A DNA stretch of 64,000 nt. Origin: Sinorhizobium numidicum. GTDB taxonomy: Bacteria; Pseudomonadota; Alphaproteobacteria; Rhizobiales; Rhizobiaceae. Positions 25,824 through 34,145 of the stretch are shown piece after piece. The position numbers and the translations under genes are program-made. The stretch's first letter is position 1. Each line of letters opens with the position of its first letter. Under the pieces are notes generated by a model. That model was not told the origin of the DNA. It did no database searches and was given only the letters and a program-made list of their open reading frames with translations. The DNA lies in assembly GCF_029892045.1 (NCBI RefSeq), contig NZ_CP120368.1:618001-682000 (forward strand), written 5' to 3'.

Positions 25824-26815
25824 CGAGCGGCCCTCCGATTTTCCGAGGCGCGCGGGGCGGCCTCAGAGCCGCCCGGAAGCGCGCCGGTCTGGCTGGACGC
25901 GAGGGCGAGAGCGACCCGCCGCGTTATCCTGTCTCGTAAGGAGATGAAGGACTGAACGACCCTTTCGAAATCCGGGCAGGTCGTGTATTTTTCCGCGTGT
26001 ACTAATTTCTTATTGATCCGGTCGCGTCCCGCCGAGGATGTGGCCGGTTTCTTTTTCCCGTCGATCAGATTGACGGCGGCTCGGGCCTTGCGCGGCCTTA
26101 TCGGCCGCTTGCCCGCCGCCGAATTCGAGGTTGGCAAAGTCGCGTCCCCCCTATTTCTCTTACCGTGGGCCCGCGAGATTGACACGTCGCCGATTGTCCC
26201 ATCTTCGATCCAGCGGCGGATCGTCCTGATGGACTTACCGTGCACCTTCGCCAATTCTTCGAGAGCTTCCCTCTTCGCCTTTTCATCAGCGCGTCTCTCG
26301 TCCATGCTGCGCGAACGGGCGCGCCGCTTCCGATCAGCCCGTCGCCTCCTGTCCTCATCCTTTAAGAAGGCCGTGTATTCGTCGTCGCTGAGGTCACGGG
26401 CGCCGATCATCGTAAGCCCGAGCCACTGCCGCTCTTCGAGGCCGACGCCCAACAGCCGGGCGACATCCTGGCTGCTCATCGCGTAGGAACCAGCCCCGAG
26501 TTCAATAAGCTCCTCAACCGTGAAGTTTGGAAAGGCGTTAGCTGTGAAGCGGGCCGCGACCAATCGGTTTCCACGTTGCTCCCACATCAATGTGAAAAGC
26601 AGCGCTCGCACATATGGCTTGGCTACAGCGCGAGGAACTTTCTCTCCCCCGAAGCGGGAATTCACCACAGCAATAATATCGTTGACACGGCGGCGCGCGA
26701 GCTGCTGCCGCCGATACGCACCTTTCGCGACTGTGACCTCGGACATCGCATCATCGAGCGAGCGCTCTGCCCGCGCTATGCGATCCTTTGCCTTCAAGAG
26801 TGCGTCAGTCCTCAT
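25820..26815 (-). CDS. Hypothetical DNA-binding protein of the element
   Basis: 331 residues. The N-terminal third is helical (AKDRIARAERSLDDAMSEVT). The middle has a basic stretch (DRRRRADRKRRARSRSMDER) followed by a helix-turn-helix (LAKVHGKSIRTIRRWIEDGT). The C-terminus is basic and poorly ordered. Overlaps of 11 bp at the start and ATGA at the end place it in a tight operon. It may be a replication or terminase-like protein, but no nuclease or ATPase motif is visible. Confidence 0.6.
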   Translation of the reverse strand: MRTDALLKAKDRIARAERSLDDAMSEVTVAKGAYRRQQLARRRVNDIIAVVNSRFGGEKVPRAVAKPYVRALLFTLMWEQRGNRLVAARFTANAFPNFTVEELIELGAGSYAMSSQDVARLLGVGLEERQWLGLTMIGARDLSDDEYTAFLKDEDRRRRADRKRRARSRSMDERRADEKAKREALEELAKVHGKSIRTIRRWIEDGTIGDVSISRAHGKRNRGDATLPTSNSAAGKRPIRPRKARAAVNLIDGKKKPATSSAGRDRINKKLVHAEKYTTCPDFERVVQSFISLRDRITRRVALALASSQTGALPGGSEAAPRASENRRAAR

Positions 26816-27119
26816 CGCCGCCCTCCATCAGCTTGATGCGGACGATCCGGGCCTCGATGGCGGCTTTCAGGTCGGCCACGTCTTGCCGAGCCGTTTCCCG
26901 TTCGACGCCTAGGGCGGCAAGTTCGGTTACGCGCTTGTTGAGCCAACCCTGCACGCCGGGCGACCGACCGGCAATGATCGCACGGGCTGCACGCTCGATC
27001 TCGCGGCTATTGCGGGCCGACGGAAACGGCACCGGGCCACCCCCGGGGGCGCCGAGCTCGTAGTGCAAAACCCAAGGATCGCGAAGCTCTTCGAAAGTGA
27101 AATTCCGGGCAGCGCTCAT
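26805..27119 (-). CDS. Hypothetical protein of the leftward operon
   Basis: 104 residues, start ATG 27119 on an ATGA overlap (open frame reaches 27149). It reads FTFEELRDPWVLHYELGAPG and then a helical C-terminus (GVERETARQDVADLKAAIEA). No family recognised. Confidence 0.6.
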   Translation of the reverse strand: MSAARNFTFEELRDPWVLHYELGAPGGGPVPFPSARNSREIERAARAIIAGRSPGVQGWLNKRVTELAALGVERETARQDVADLKAAIEARIVRIKLMEGGDED

Positions 27120-27391
27120 TCCGTAACCCTCCCGCACTTCGAGCACCATAGCCGCCGCCCCGCCAAGGCGGGCGGCAGGGCGACAGAAGCCTTATGGCCG
27201 CAGACGCAGCGGACTATCCGCGTAATCTTTGCCTGCGCCTCGGCGAGCTCCTCGCGGAGGCTCGCCTTCGATTGCCGCAACTTCGGCGGCGTCAAGCCGC
27301 CGGGGAGGCCGTAATCTGCGAGGTTGTCGGAGCCCTGGCGAGCACTCCGGTCGCGATCGGCAGCGCCACTCCAATTCATCCGCTTCGTCAT
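27116..27391 (-). CDS. Small zinc-ribbon protein
   Basis: 91 residues, start ATG 27391 on an ATGA overlap with the preceding gene. A helix (ASLREELAEAQAKITRIV) is followed by a zinc ribbon, CVCGHKASVALPPALAG then LWCSKCGRVTE (C-x-C ... C-x2-C). It may bind DNA or RNA. No family recognised. Confidence 0.6.
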   Translation of the reverse strand: MTKRMNWSGAADRDRSARQGSDNLADYGLPGGLTPPKLRQSKASLREELAEAQAKITRIVRCVCGHKASVALPPALAGRRLWCSKCGRVTE

Positions 27392-27594
27392 GCGGCGCCT
27401 GCCTGAGGGTTGCCGTGTTTGAAGAATGCCCGGAGCTCCTCGCGATCTGCCACCCATCTGCCGCCTACTTTCCGGGCCGGGATATGGCCGGCCTCAAGAA
27501 GTGCAAACGTCTGCCGACGCGTTCGGTTGATTTCAGTGGCGATCCGGTCAGCGCCCCAAACGAGCGATGCCTCTTTCTCCGTATGCGCCTGCAT
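27388..27594 (-). CDS. Excisionase-like helix-turn-helix protein, first gene of leftward operon
   Basis: 68 residues, start ATG 27594 with AAAGGAG six bases upstream. The helix-turn-helix (GADRIATEINRTRRQTFALL, EAGHIPARKVGGRWVADREE) is the standard MerR/excisionase-like form that controls excision or early transcription. It starts the operon that runs by overlaps to 21139, next to a palindrome at 27615-27634. Confidence 0.75.
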   Translation of the reverse strand: MQAHTEKEASLVWGADRIATEINRTRRQTFALLEAGHIPARKVGGRWVADREELRAFFKHGNPQAGAA

Positions 27595-27614
27595 CGATAT
27601 CTCCTTTGATGTTG

Positions 27615-27634
27615 CGGTAATTTGAAATTTACCG
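27615..27634. promoter_or_regulatory. Operator-like palindrome between divergent genes
   Basis: CGGTAA (27615-27620) and TTACCG (27629-27634) flank TTTGAAAT. A related GGTAATTATCGG follows at 27642-27653. It sits between the leftward operon (start 27594) and the rightward gene at 27725, the place for a genetic switch. Confidence 0.5.
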
Positions 27635-27724
27635 TAACGCTAGGTAATTATCGGAACGCATCGAAATCAACCGGCAAAAGTTCCATATGCAATCGTGCAC
27701 GGAATTAGAATAACGGGGGCGGCT

Positions 27725-28375
27725 ATGTATATGATTTCATTGGATTGGCGGCGACCGTCGGATGGGGTGGAAGTTGTACCCGCAAACACATTGCTGCCCG
27801 ACATTCTAGGGGACGCACAACTGGTCAGGGCGAAGACCGATCGAAAATCTTTGATCCCTTTCCGAGTAAAAAGTCTTGAAGACCCGATGGCCTTGCGCCT
27901 CGTCAACGCGCGGAATATCGACGCACTTGCATCATTTACATCGCGGTTCGGTATGCCCGCGCCGCCCGACTACAAGGCTGATCGTGAGTGGATGCTTGTC
28001 CCGCTCTTAGAAAGCCTGCGGGAGGAACTCGAAGAAGGCCTACAACTAACGAACGCCGATGAAGACAGCGGGCGAGCCCTTTGGGCCGAGCGATATCTCC
28101 GCAACGTCTCATTCTATCCGGCATTCGAACACTCAGAAGATGCGAAGAGGCAGAAGTTGGTTTTTAAACCGTCTTCGCTTGCTGATCTGATGTTTTGTGA
28201 GGTCGCCTTTGCGCTCGAAGCGGGCGCGAAGTTGCGACACTGCGAGCATTGCGGATCTGTGTTCTTGACCGGGCATCTCACCGGACGCCGTGCCAGCGCC
28301 GTCTATTGCTCTGACCGCTGCCGGGTTGCTGCGCTCCGAGCCAAGAATTCAGCCAGTGCAAAACCTAAGAGATGA
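27725..28375 (+). CDS. Hypothetical protein with C-terminal four-Cys zinc motif
   Basis: 216 residues from ATG 27725, chosen over GTG 27695 because GGGGGCGG precedes it. The first 150 residues are unrecognised. The end has C-x2-C ... C-x3-C (CEHCGSVFLTGHLTGRR, then YCSDRCR) and a basic tail (RAKNSASAKPKR). This arrangement is seen in CGNR-type and other stress-linked zinc proteins, but N-terminal similarity is not clear. It reads toward the integrase, 10 bp upstream of it. Confidence 0.6.
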   Translation: MYMISLDWRRPSDGVEVVPANTLLPDILGDAQLVRAKTDRKSLIPFRVKSLEDPMALRLVNARNIDALASFTSRFGMPAPPDYKADREWMLVPLLESLREELEEGLQLTNADEDSGRALWAERYLRNVSFYPAFEHSEDAKRQKLVFKPSSLADLMFCEVAFALEAGAKLRHCEHCGSVFLTGHLTGRRASAVYCSDRCRVAALRAKNSASAKPKR

Positions 28376-28385
28376 GGCGTCTGAC

Positions 28386-29626
28386 ATGTCGGTAAGGAAG
28401 CGAGAATGGACGACTGCGAAAGGTGAGGAAAAATCCGCCTGGATTGTTGATTACTTCGACACGAAGGGCGTCCGGCGGCTCAAGACCTTCGCAAAAAAGA
28501 AAGATGCAGATCAGTTCGCAGCGACAGCGAAAATCGAGGTACGTGAAGGCACTCACGTTGCAGACCGCGACAGCTCCACTGTGAAACAGGCGGGAAAATT
28601 TTGGATTTCGAGCGGGGAGGCGGCTGGTCTTGAGCGCGCGACTATCGAGCAGCGAAAACAGCACCTTAAATTCCACATTGAACCGCTCATCGGGACGCCC
28701 TCCTTTCCCGCCTCAATGTCCCGGCGATCCGCGATTTCGAGGACCGGCTGCGCGCTGACGGCCGCAGCCCGGCGATGGTCAAAAAGGTGCTGGGGTCCCT
28801 AGGCTCTATACTTGCCGACGCGCAGGAAAGAGGACTGGTGACGCGTAATCCAGTTCGGGACATTCGCGGCGCCCGTCGGAAGGGGAAAGAGCGCGCGGCG
28901 GAAAAGCGAGCGAAGGGCAAGCTCAAGATCGGTGTCGATGTTCCGACGCCTGCCGAAGTCCGCTCGATCATCAACGAACTTGCCGGACGATGGCGTCCAT
29001 TGATCTTAGCTGCGATCTTCACCGGCCTGCGCTCATCCGAGCTTCGCGGCCTCCGGTGGGCTGATGTCGATCTCAACACGCTCGAAATCCACGTGACGCA
29101 GCGCGCAGATCGCTACGATGACATCGGGCGTCCGAAATCAGGGGCAGGGGAGCGCAAGGTGCCGTTGCCACCGCTCGTCGCCAATGCCCTGCGGGAATGG
29201 AAGCTGATATGCCCCCGCAGGGATATAGGACGGATCGATGATGCCGGGAATGCGATTACGGAGTTGCATTTCGTTTTCCCAAACGGTTTCGGGAATACCG
29301 AGAGCCACGCCAACATCGTCAATCGCGGCCTTATCCCTCCCCAAATCGCTGCCGGGCTTACGGTCGATACCGGCAAGGTCGATAAGGACGGCGATCCGAT
29401 CCTCAAGGCGAAGTACACCGGCCTTCATGCCCTCCGGCATTTTTACGCCTCGTGGTGCATCAACCGGCACGAAGACGGTGGTCTCGGCCTACCGCCGAAA
29501 GTCGTTCAAGAACGTCTCGGACACTCGTCCATCACCATGACCCTCGACACGTATGGCCACCTGTTTCCAAAGGGCGATGACGGTTCTGCACTGGCGGCGG
29601 CGGAGGCAATCTTGATGGGGGGTTAA
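28386..29626 (+). pseudogene. Tyrosine integrase with one-base frameshift
   Basis: The N-terminal part (SVRKREWTTAKGEEKSAWIV to HIEPLIGTP, frame of 28386) and the C-terminal part (LLSRLNVPAIRDFEDRLRAD onward, frame of 28775) join perfectly if one C is restored in the CCC run at 28698-28700. Catalytic residues are intact after the shift: Arg in IFTGLRSSELRGLRW, HALRHFYASW, and LGHSSITMTLDTYGHLFP with the Tyr nucleophile. It ends 64 bp before attR, as expected for the element's integrase. As read, the first frame ends at 28802 (139 residues from 28386), so no full enzyme is made, unless the base is a sequencing error or is bypassed. Confidence 0.88.
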
Positions 29627-29689
29627 TTTTGGACTGCGACATGGTTGCGTCATGGAGGCGAAAAGACCAATACTTTCAAGACATGATCT

Positions 29690-29740
29690 CGGATTGAAAA
29701 TCCGCGTGTCGGTGGTTCAAATCCGCCTCCGGGCACCATT
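29690..29740. repeat. Right attachment repeat (attR)
   Basis: 51 bp identical to 14798-14848: the tRNA-Phe 3' part with CCA and two more bases. The 5' half of the tRNA is absent here, so this is not a gene. Confidence 0.93.
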
Positions 29741-29910
29741 CTACAAATTAGCGCTTGCTCACCGAATACAATTTCCTGCCGTGTCGCTCGCACGCCTTGC
29801 GACCGAAGGCTGTTTATTGGGCTGGCGTGAACGCGATTTTTCGATCACAAATAAGAAAATATGTTGGGGACGCCGATCCGAATTGATTGGCGAAGGGCAA
29901 GGGGTTTGGA

Positions 29911-31014
29911 ATGAAGTTCCGCGTCTCTGACGGGGCACGATTTTTCCTGCTTGGTCAACGGAAGACGGTTTTTGTTGAATCGTCGCAACAGATTTTTGAA
30001 GTCGACGATCTCACGGCCTACCTGACGTGCACGCTCGCCGAGGCCACGTCGTTTCAACAATTGGAAGCCGATCTGACGGGACGTGGCATCAGCCCGAGGG
30101 GCGCGCGCTCGTTCATCAAAGAATATCTTCTCTATTGGTCGCGCCAGCAATTGCTGGACATTGTCCTCGATCGGGAGGATGGAGCGCCCCTTCATAGGCA
30201 AGTGCTCGATCTCGCAGGGACGGCGGTGTCGGTGGCCTATCATGATCAAGGATTGCTCGACCTCGTTCTGCCTGTCTTCGATCATCAGGCATCGCAAGAC
30301 CTTCGGCCCTCGATTTCCTACGAAGTGGCGCGCTTCGGGGACCGGGCGTGCATCATCAGGAACCGCTCCGGAGGGACGATCGTCACTGCGGCAGAAGCGG
30401 CACCGACTCTGAAGGCATCGCTGACGGACGATGTTCTTGCAAACGTCGGGACGAATGTTGCCCTTCATGCGGCCCTTCTGGTGAAGAAATCGAATGGCCT
30501 TCTGCTTTGCGGCGCGCCCGGCGCCGGCAAGACGACGCTCGCTCTGGCGCTTCTCGAAAGAGGCTTTGCTTGCGGCGGCGATGACATCGCGTTGATGAGC
30601 GCGGATGGCTTGCTGCGGGGGGTGCCCTTTGCGCCGGCGCTGAAGCGAGGTTCATGGAACCTCTTTGCGGGCCTCCAGGATGCCATCATGGCCTGTCCGA
30701 TACACCGCCGCCTGGACAATAAAAATGTGCGATATCTCGCGCCGGTCCGGTATGCACCGCGCGAGACGGTTCCGCTCGGAACTATCGTTCTCATCCGCCG
30801 CCGGAAAAAGGGCCCGGCCGTGATTTCAGATGTCGAGCCGGCGCGGGTCCTGTCGGAGCTGCTTTCGGGCGCCTTCACGCCGGCGGGCCGTCTGAGTTTG
30901 ATGCAATTCCAAAGCTTGTTGCATGCTATTTCTGGTGCTCGCACAATCGAGCTTACCTTTTCGCGGCTCGATGAGGCCGTCGAGGTGCTGAGTCGATATC
31001 ATGACGGGAAATAG
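29911..31014 (+). CDS. PqqD-like domain fused to HPr-kinase-like P-loop kinase
   Basis: 367 residues from ATG 29911 (AAGGGG upstream; TTG 29887 rejected). Residues 1-85 look like a PqqD/peptide-chaperone domain (GARFFLLGQRKTVFVESSQQ, then TAYLTCTLAEATSFQQLEAD). The second half is an HPr-kinase-like domain with a Walker A GAPGAGKTTLALALLERGF (G201-T209) and a Walker-B-like GGDDIALM. Such kinases are known in RiPP (lasso peptide) and 'HPr-rel-A' systems, where they phosphorylate peptides. It overlaps the nucleotidyltransferase gene by 14 bp, suggesting a shared pathway. The substrate is not known. Confidence 0.75.
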   Translation: MKFRVSDGARFFLLGQRKTVFVESSQQIFEVDDLTAYLTCTLAEATSFQQLEADLTGRGISPRGARSFIKEYLLYWSRQQLLDIVLDREDGAPLHRQVLDLAGTAVSVAYHDQGLLDLVLPVFDHQASQDLRPSISYEVARFGDRACIIRNRSGGTIVTAAEAAPTLKASLTDDVLANVGTNVALHAALLVKKSNGLLLCGAPGAGKTTLALALLERGFACGGDDIALMSADGLLRGVPFAPALKRGSWNLFAGLQDAIMACPIHRRLDNKNVRYLAPVRYAPRETVPLGTIVLIRRRKKGPAVISDVEPARVLSELLSGAFTPAGRLSLMQFQSLLHAISGARTIELTFSRLDEAVEVLSRYHDGK

Positions 31015-32089
31015 CTACCGAAATCTTCTGGCCCTTGCGTCCTGTCTCGATGGCAAACCCCCTAAGGAGATAAATTGGGATGAACTGATAGCGCTGGCGA
31101 ACAACAGCCTGACGATCTCATTCCTTGCTCTCGCGACAGCTAAATTTCCAGAAACGGTCGGCGTGCCCGAGGACGTCCGGAAATACCTGGCCGTGCTTTA
31201 TGAGAGAAATACGCAGCGCAATTTGAGGCTGAAGACGCAGCTGAAAGAAGCGGTCAATTGCCTTAATCGGGTCGACATCGAGCCGATCGTCATCAAGGGC
31301 ACGGCAATTCTCCTGGCCCGGGCACCGAGCGAGATCGGTGCCCGAATACTGACCGACCTGGATATTCTCGTTCGTCCCGCGGACATGCCCGGAGCTATCA
31401 CAGCGCTTCAGAGCATCGGATATGAAATCCAGTTCACCGCTGGCGACGGCTCATGGCCGGGAAATCCAAAATTTCATCTGCCGGCCGTGCTGGTGCGCCC
31501 AACGGATGTCGGGAGCATCGACCTTCAATGCCGCCCGAAAGGTCCCATCTCCTTCAGCGATATCGAACGGCTATACCGCCACAGCAGCCGCACGGCCGTT
31601 GATGGCGGTGTTGTGCATATCCCGTCGGCTTTAGCGCAGATCGTCTTCCTGATACTGCATGATCAGTTTCAGGACGGCGATTATTGGCGAGGTCTGGTGG
31701 ACCTACGCCATCTTTTCGACATTGCGAACATCGTCCGGTCGAACGACGTTAGGTGGGAGACGCTAAGGTCGCTGTTTGCAGATGGTTATGAAAGAAACGC
31801 CGCGGATACGCAAATTCTGACGGCTGCCACTTTGTTCCGTATCGACAATGCGACCAAACTGACATTCGGCAAGCTGCCGCATCTACAGCTTGCCCGGCGG
31901 AAGATGCAAATCGAAAGACAATACCTCGCCGTGCCTTTGACGCTTTTGACGCTTCTGACGGAAGTGGCGCACTATTCATCCTGGGACCGCTATGGCGGCG
32001 AGCCTTACCCCTCCCGATGGCAGGAGGCGAAGCGGAAAGCCCGTGAGTTGCGCCGCATTTTTCGGCCAAAGCCTTTGGGCAAGGTATAG
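31001..32089 (+). CDS. Nucleotidyltransferase family protein (NTP_transf_5-like)
   Basis: 362 residues, overlapping the kinase gene by 14 bp. The core VIKGTAILLARAPSEIGARI followed by TDLDILVRPADMPGAI has the paired Asp residues (D119, D121) of the nucleotidyltransferase fold. Family members of this type accompany HPr-kinase-like proteins in RiPP and polysaccharide clusters. The C-terminal half is helical. It probably adds a nucleotide to, or modifies, the same product as the kinase. Confidence 0.75.
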   Translation: MTGNSYRNLLALASCLDGKPPKEINWDELIALANNSLTISFLALATAKFPETVGVPEDVRKYLAVLYERNTQRNLRLKTQLKEAVNCLNRVDIEPIVIKGTAILLARAPSEIGARILTDLDILVRPADMPGAITALQSIGYEIQFTAGDGSWPGNPKFHLPAVLVRPTDVGSIDLQCRPKGPISFSDIERLYRHSSRTAVDGGVVHIPSALAQIVFLILHDQFQDGDYWRGLVDLRHLFDIANIVRSNDVRWETLRSLFADGYERNAADTQILTAATLFRIDNATKLTFGKLPHLQLARRKMQIERQYLAVPLTLLTLLTEVAHYSSWDRYGGEPYPSRWQEAKRKARELRRIFRPKPLGKV

Positions 32090-32298
32090 AATTGGCCGTG
32101 AAAGCGCGCAGGAATTTCACTGTAACGCCTGCTAACGTGTTGAAATTTATTTGCAGTTTGCAACTAATGATTTCGGATTAATCCGAAATTATCGCGAGCT
32201 AAGTCTGGAGATTGGAAGTAAACAAGATAAATTCAGTGTCTATTGTGTAAATATTATTGTATTACTAATAAAAGACGCAACGCGAAGGAGAGGCGTGG
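32090..32298. other. A/T-rich promoter region of the Tat small-protein gene
   Basis: About 210 bases, A/T-rich (notably 32150-32275), with the 20-bp palindrome described separately. A separate promoter for the gene at 32299 is likely, so it need not be co-transcribed with the kinase. Confidence 0.5.
32170..32189. promoter_or_regulatory. Perfect 20-bp palindrome, operator-like
   Basis: ATTTCGGATTAATCCGAAAT is its own reverse complement and lies 110 bp upstream of the Tat small-protein gene. Length and symmetry match a dimeric regulator site; none of the neighbouring genes is an obvious regulator. Confidence 0.55.
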
Positions 32299-32598
32299 AT
32301 GTCCGAGATGCCAAACGAGCTGCCGTCACGGAGCGAGGAAGATCGGCGAGAATTTTTGAAAAGCTGTGGCCGATTCGCGATCGTGACGCCGCCCGCCGTC
32401 ACCATGCTGCTTTCCACCAGCCTCACATCCAATGCGATTGCCGCTTCCGGAGGCGGTGGCAAAACTAAGGGTAATAATGGCTGGGGCAACGGCGCTAGCC
32501 CCAACAATCCCGGCAGTTCGCATGGCAACGGCGTGTCGCAGGGCGGTTCCGGCGCGGGACAGTCGCAAAGCGGCTCCAAGACCAACGGGGTTCGGTAA
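32299..32598 (+). CDS. Small Tat-exported Gly/Asn/Ser-rich protein
   Basis: 99 residues with a strong AAGGAGAGG ribosome site. The N-terminus EDRREFLKSCGRFAIV, then TMLLSTSLTSNAIA, is a twin-arginine signal (RR-x-F-L-K, hydrophobic run, A-x-A end). The mature part is about 50 residues of Gly, Asn and Ser (KTKGNNGWGNGASPNNPGSS). It has no catalytic motif. It could be a peptide precursor, a scaffold, or a cell-envelope protein acted on by the upstream kinase and nucleotidyltransferase. This link is inference from proximity. Confidence 0.7.
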   Translation: MSEMPNELPSRSEEDRREFLKSCGRFAIVTPPAVTMLLSTSLTSNAIAASGGGGKTKGNNGWGNGASPNNPGSSHGNGVSQGGSGAGQSQSGSKTNGVR

Positions 32599-32662
32599 GC
32601 CAGCCTGCGTAAGATTTTTTTGCCGTTCCGATGGAAAAGTTATTCGCTCGTCCTCTTGCGCC

Positions 32663-32742
32663 GTGGGTCTTTTCAGACGCGCGGCGCCTTCACCTTTTGG
32701 ATGCCGTTACTGCATGATTCCTCAAATCGGTTCTGATTAAGG
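32663..32742. repeat. Degenerate copy (D) of the palindromic intergenic repeat
   Basis: It contains GTCTTTTCAGACGC (first hairpin), then TACTGCATGATTCCTCAAAT and CGGTTCTGATTAAGGA, which match the end of copy A (58229-58333) in reverse. The parts are rearranged relative to copies A and B. It sits between convergent genes, next to a GGAAGGGG/CCCCTTCC hairpin (32741-32763). Confidence 0.65.
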
Positions 32743-32763
32743 AAGGGGTGCGCCTCCCCTTCC
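32741..32763. terminator. Hairpin between convergent genes
   Basis: GGAAGGGG (32741-32748) and CCCCTTCC (32756-32763) form a perfect 8-bp stem with a 7-nt loop. No T tract follows, so it may slow polymerase or protect mRNA ends rather than terminate by itself. Confidence 0.45.
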
Positions 32764-32804
32764 CGCAGGGGAAATGGAGACTCCTCGTTACTGCTCCAGG
32801 AGGC

Positions 32805-34145
32805 TCAGATCACGACGGTGCTGACGATGTCGCTCTCGCAGAAGACCAGATTCGGCGAGTAGCCTTCCGCAAGAAATGATTGCCGATCCTCACCGGCGAC
32901 GACAAAGACCGCTGTCCGCAGGATTTCGTCCGGGGAGAGATCGGGGTCGTGGCTGACGACGGCAATATCTTGGCGGAGGCCGAGTTCTCGCAGGAGCCCT
33001 TCCAGCGAAGCGTGACTGTCGACGCCATGCAGCACCAGCCGATGAATCTCGGCTGCGGCATTCGTCGACCAGGCAAGGGTTTGCACCGCGACCATGAGCG
33101 GCAGCGATCCCTTCAGCTGCTGGGCAACCGGATGATGCTCGAATCCGGCAAGCGCCAGTCGCGAGAAGATTTCATACGCCTTGATATAGTCTTTCTTCGC
33201 CGCCCACATGCGCATCGCAACGGCCATGCGGACGCATGTGAACTGTTTGATGAGCTTGTCATGTGCCTGTCGCCGATCGGGCGTCAGCCGCACGGCACCG
33301 TGTTTGGCTCCGACGTGCAGGAAATATTCCAATCCACCCCTGTACCGATCCCACGCGGTCAGCAGTTCGTCGTGGCCCGCCTGCGGGCGATCACGGGCGA
33401 TCTTCGACTGAATGACCTGGCGATAGAAGGGTTTCTTCAGGAAGGCGACGCCGCCTTGCACCATGTAATGGGCGAGATTCGCGAACGCCCAATAGGCGAA
33501 GTGGCGAGGCAGCCAGGCCGAGCGGAGCGTTGCCGTCCGGTAAATGCCGATTTCCGGAAAGATATGCCGCTCGACCATGAAGGCGAACAGCCGCTCGAAC
33601 GCATCCTTGTCGAATTTGACGTCGGCGTCGACGTTGTAGAACAGCTCGGTATCTCTGCCCTCGACCTCGTTGTGGATGTACCAGGGTGCAAAGCAGGCGG
33701 AAATCTCCGGGTTTAGATCGAGATAACGAATCGCCTCCAGGAGGCCGTCGATGGCCAGCATGTCGTCGTCGGCGAGGTAGACGGCGTATTCGCCCCGCGC
33801 ATGGCGGAAGGCGCTCGCCAGATTTGGCTCGGCGCCGTGGTTTTCCGCGCGTCGAAAGTAGCGGATGGGCAGCCCCTTGCCGACAAAGGTGTCGACGGTC
33901 TCGCGGGTGTTATCGGTGGAGGCGTTGTCCGAGACGACAATCTCATAGCGGTAGGGGATCTTGTAAAGATCGACAAAATAGCCGAGCGCCTTCTCGAGAA
34001 ACGGTGCCCGATTGTATGTCGGTATGCAGATGCTGAGCTTGATTTGATCCACCCGGTTGCTCCTTATGATCTCGGCTCGTGCAGTGTCCGCTGCACAAGC
34101 GGGCTCGGCCTGAGACTGTTCTGCAAGGTCGTCGCTCAACGACAA
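32805..34145 (-). CDS. Family 2 glycosyltransferase
   Basis: 446 residues. The GT-A fold start is clear (KLSICIPTYNRAPFLEKALG), with VVSDNASTDNTRETVDTFV and the Asp motif YLADDDMLAIDGLLEAI. It probably transfers a sugar from a nucleotide-sugar donor to a polysaccharide or lipid acceptor; donor and acceptor are unknown. The 150-residue C-terminal region (from about 290) is unrecognised and may bind partners. It stands alone on the minus strand. The N-terminus includes a 35-residue extension before the fold. Confidence 0.9.
   Translation of the reverse strand: MSLSDDLAEQSQAEPACAADTARAEIIRSNRVDQIKLSICIPTYNRAPFLEKALGYFVDLYKIPYRYEIVVSDNASTDNTRETVDTFVGKGLPIRYFRRAENHGAEPNLASAFRHARGEYAVYLADDDMLAIDGLLEAIRYLDLNPEISACFAPWYIHNEVEGRDTELFYNVDADVKFDKDAFERLFAFMVERHIFPEIGIYRTATLRSAWLPRHFAYWAFANLAHYMVQGGVAFLKKPFYRQVIQSKIARDRPQAGHDELLTAWDRYRGGLEYFLHVGAKHGAVRLTPDRRQAHDKLIKQFTCVRMAVAMRMWAAKKDYIKAYEIFSRLALAGFEHHPVAQQLKGSLPLMVAVQTLAWSTNAAAEIHRLVLHGVDSHASLEGLLRELGLRQDIAVVSHDPDLSPDEILRTAVFVVAGEDRQSFLAEGYSPNLVFCESDIVSTVVI

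Larger units (their letters stand above)
14798..29740. mobile_element. 14.9 kb integrated element (phage satellite-like or decayed prophage) in tRNA-Phe
   Basis: It is bounded by 51-bp direct repeats of the tRNA-Phe 3' part, with a tyrosine integrase gene ending 64 bp inside the right repeat. The cargo includes small accessory and defence-like genes on the left and a leftward operon of DNA-binding genes ending in a tape-measure gene. No terminase, portal, capsid, baseplate or lysis genes are recognisable. The integrase has a one-base frameshift, so the element may now be immobile. Confidence 0.9.

Noticed and set aside
29690..29740. Second tRNA-Phe
   Set aside because: Only the 3' part is present; no D arm or 5' acceptor strand, hence attR and not a gene.
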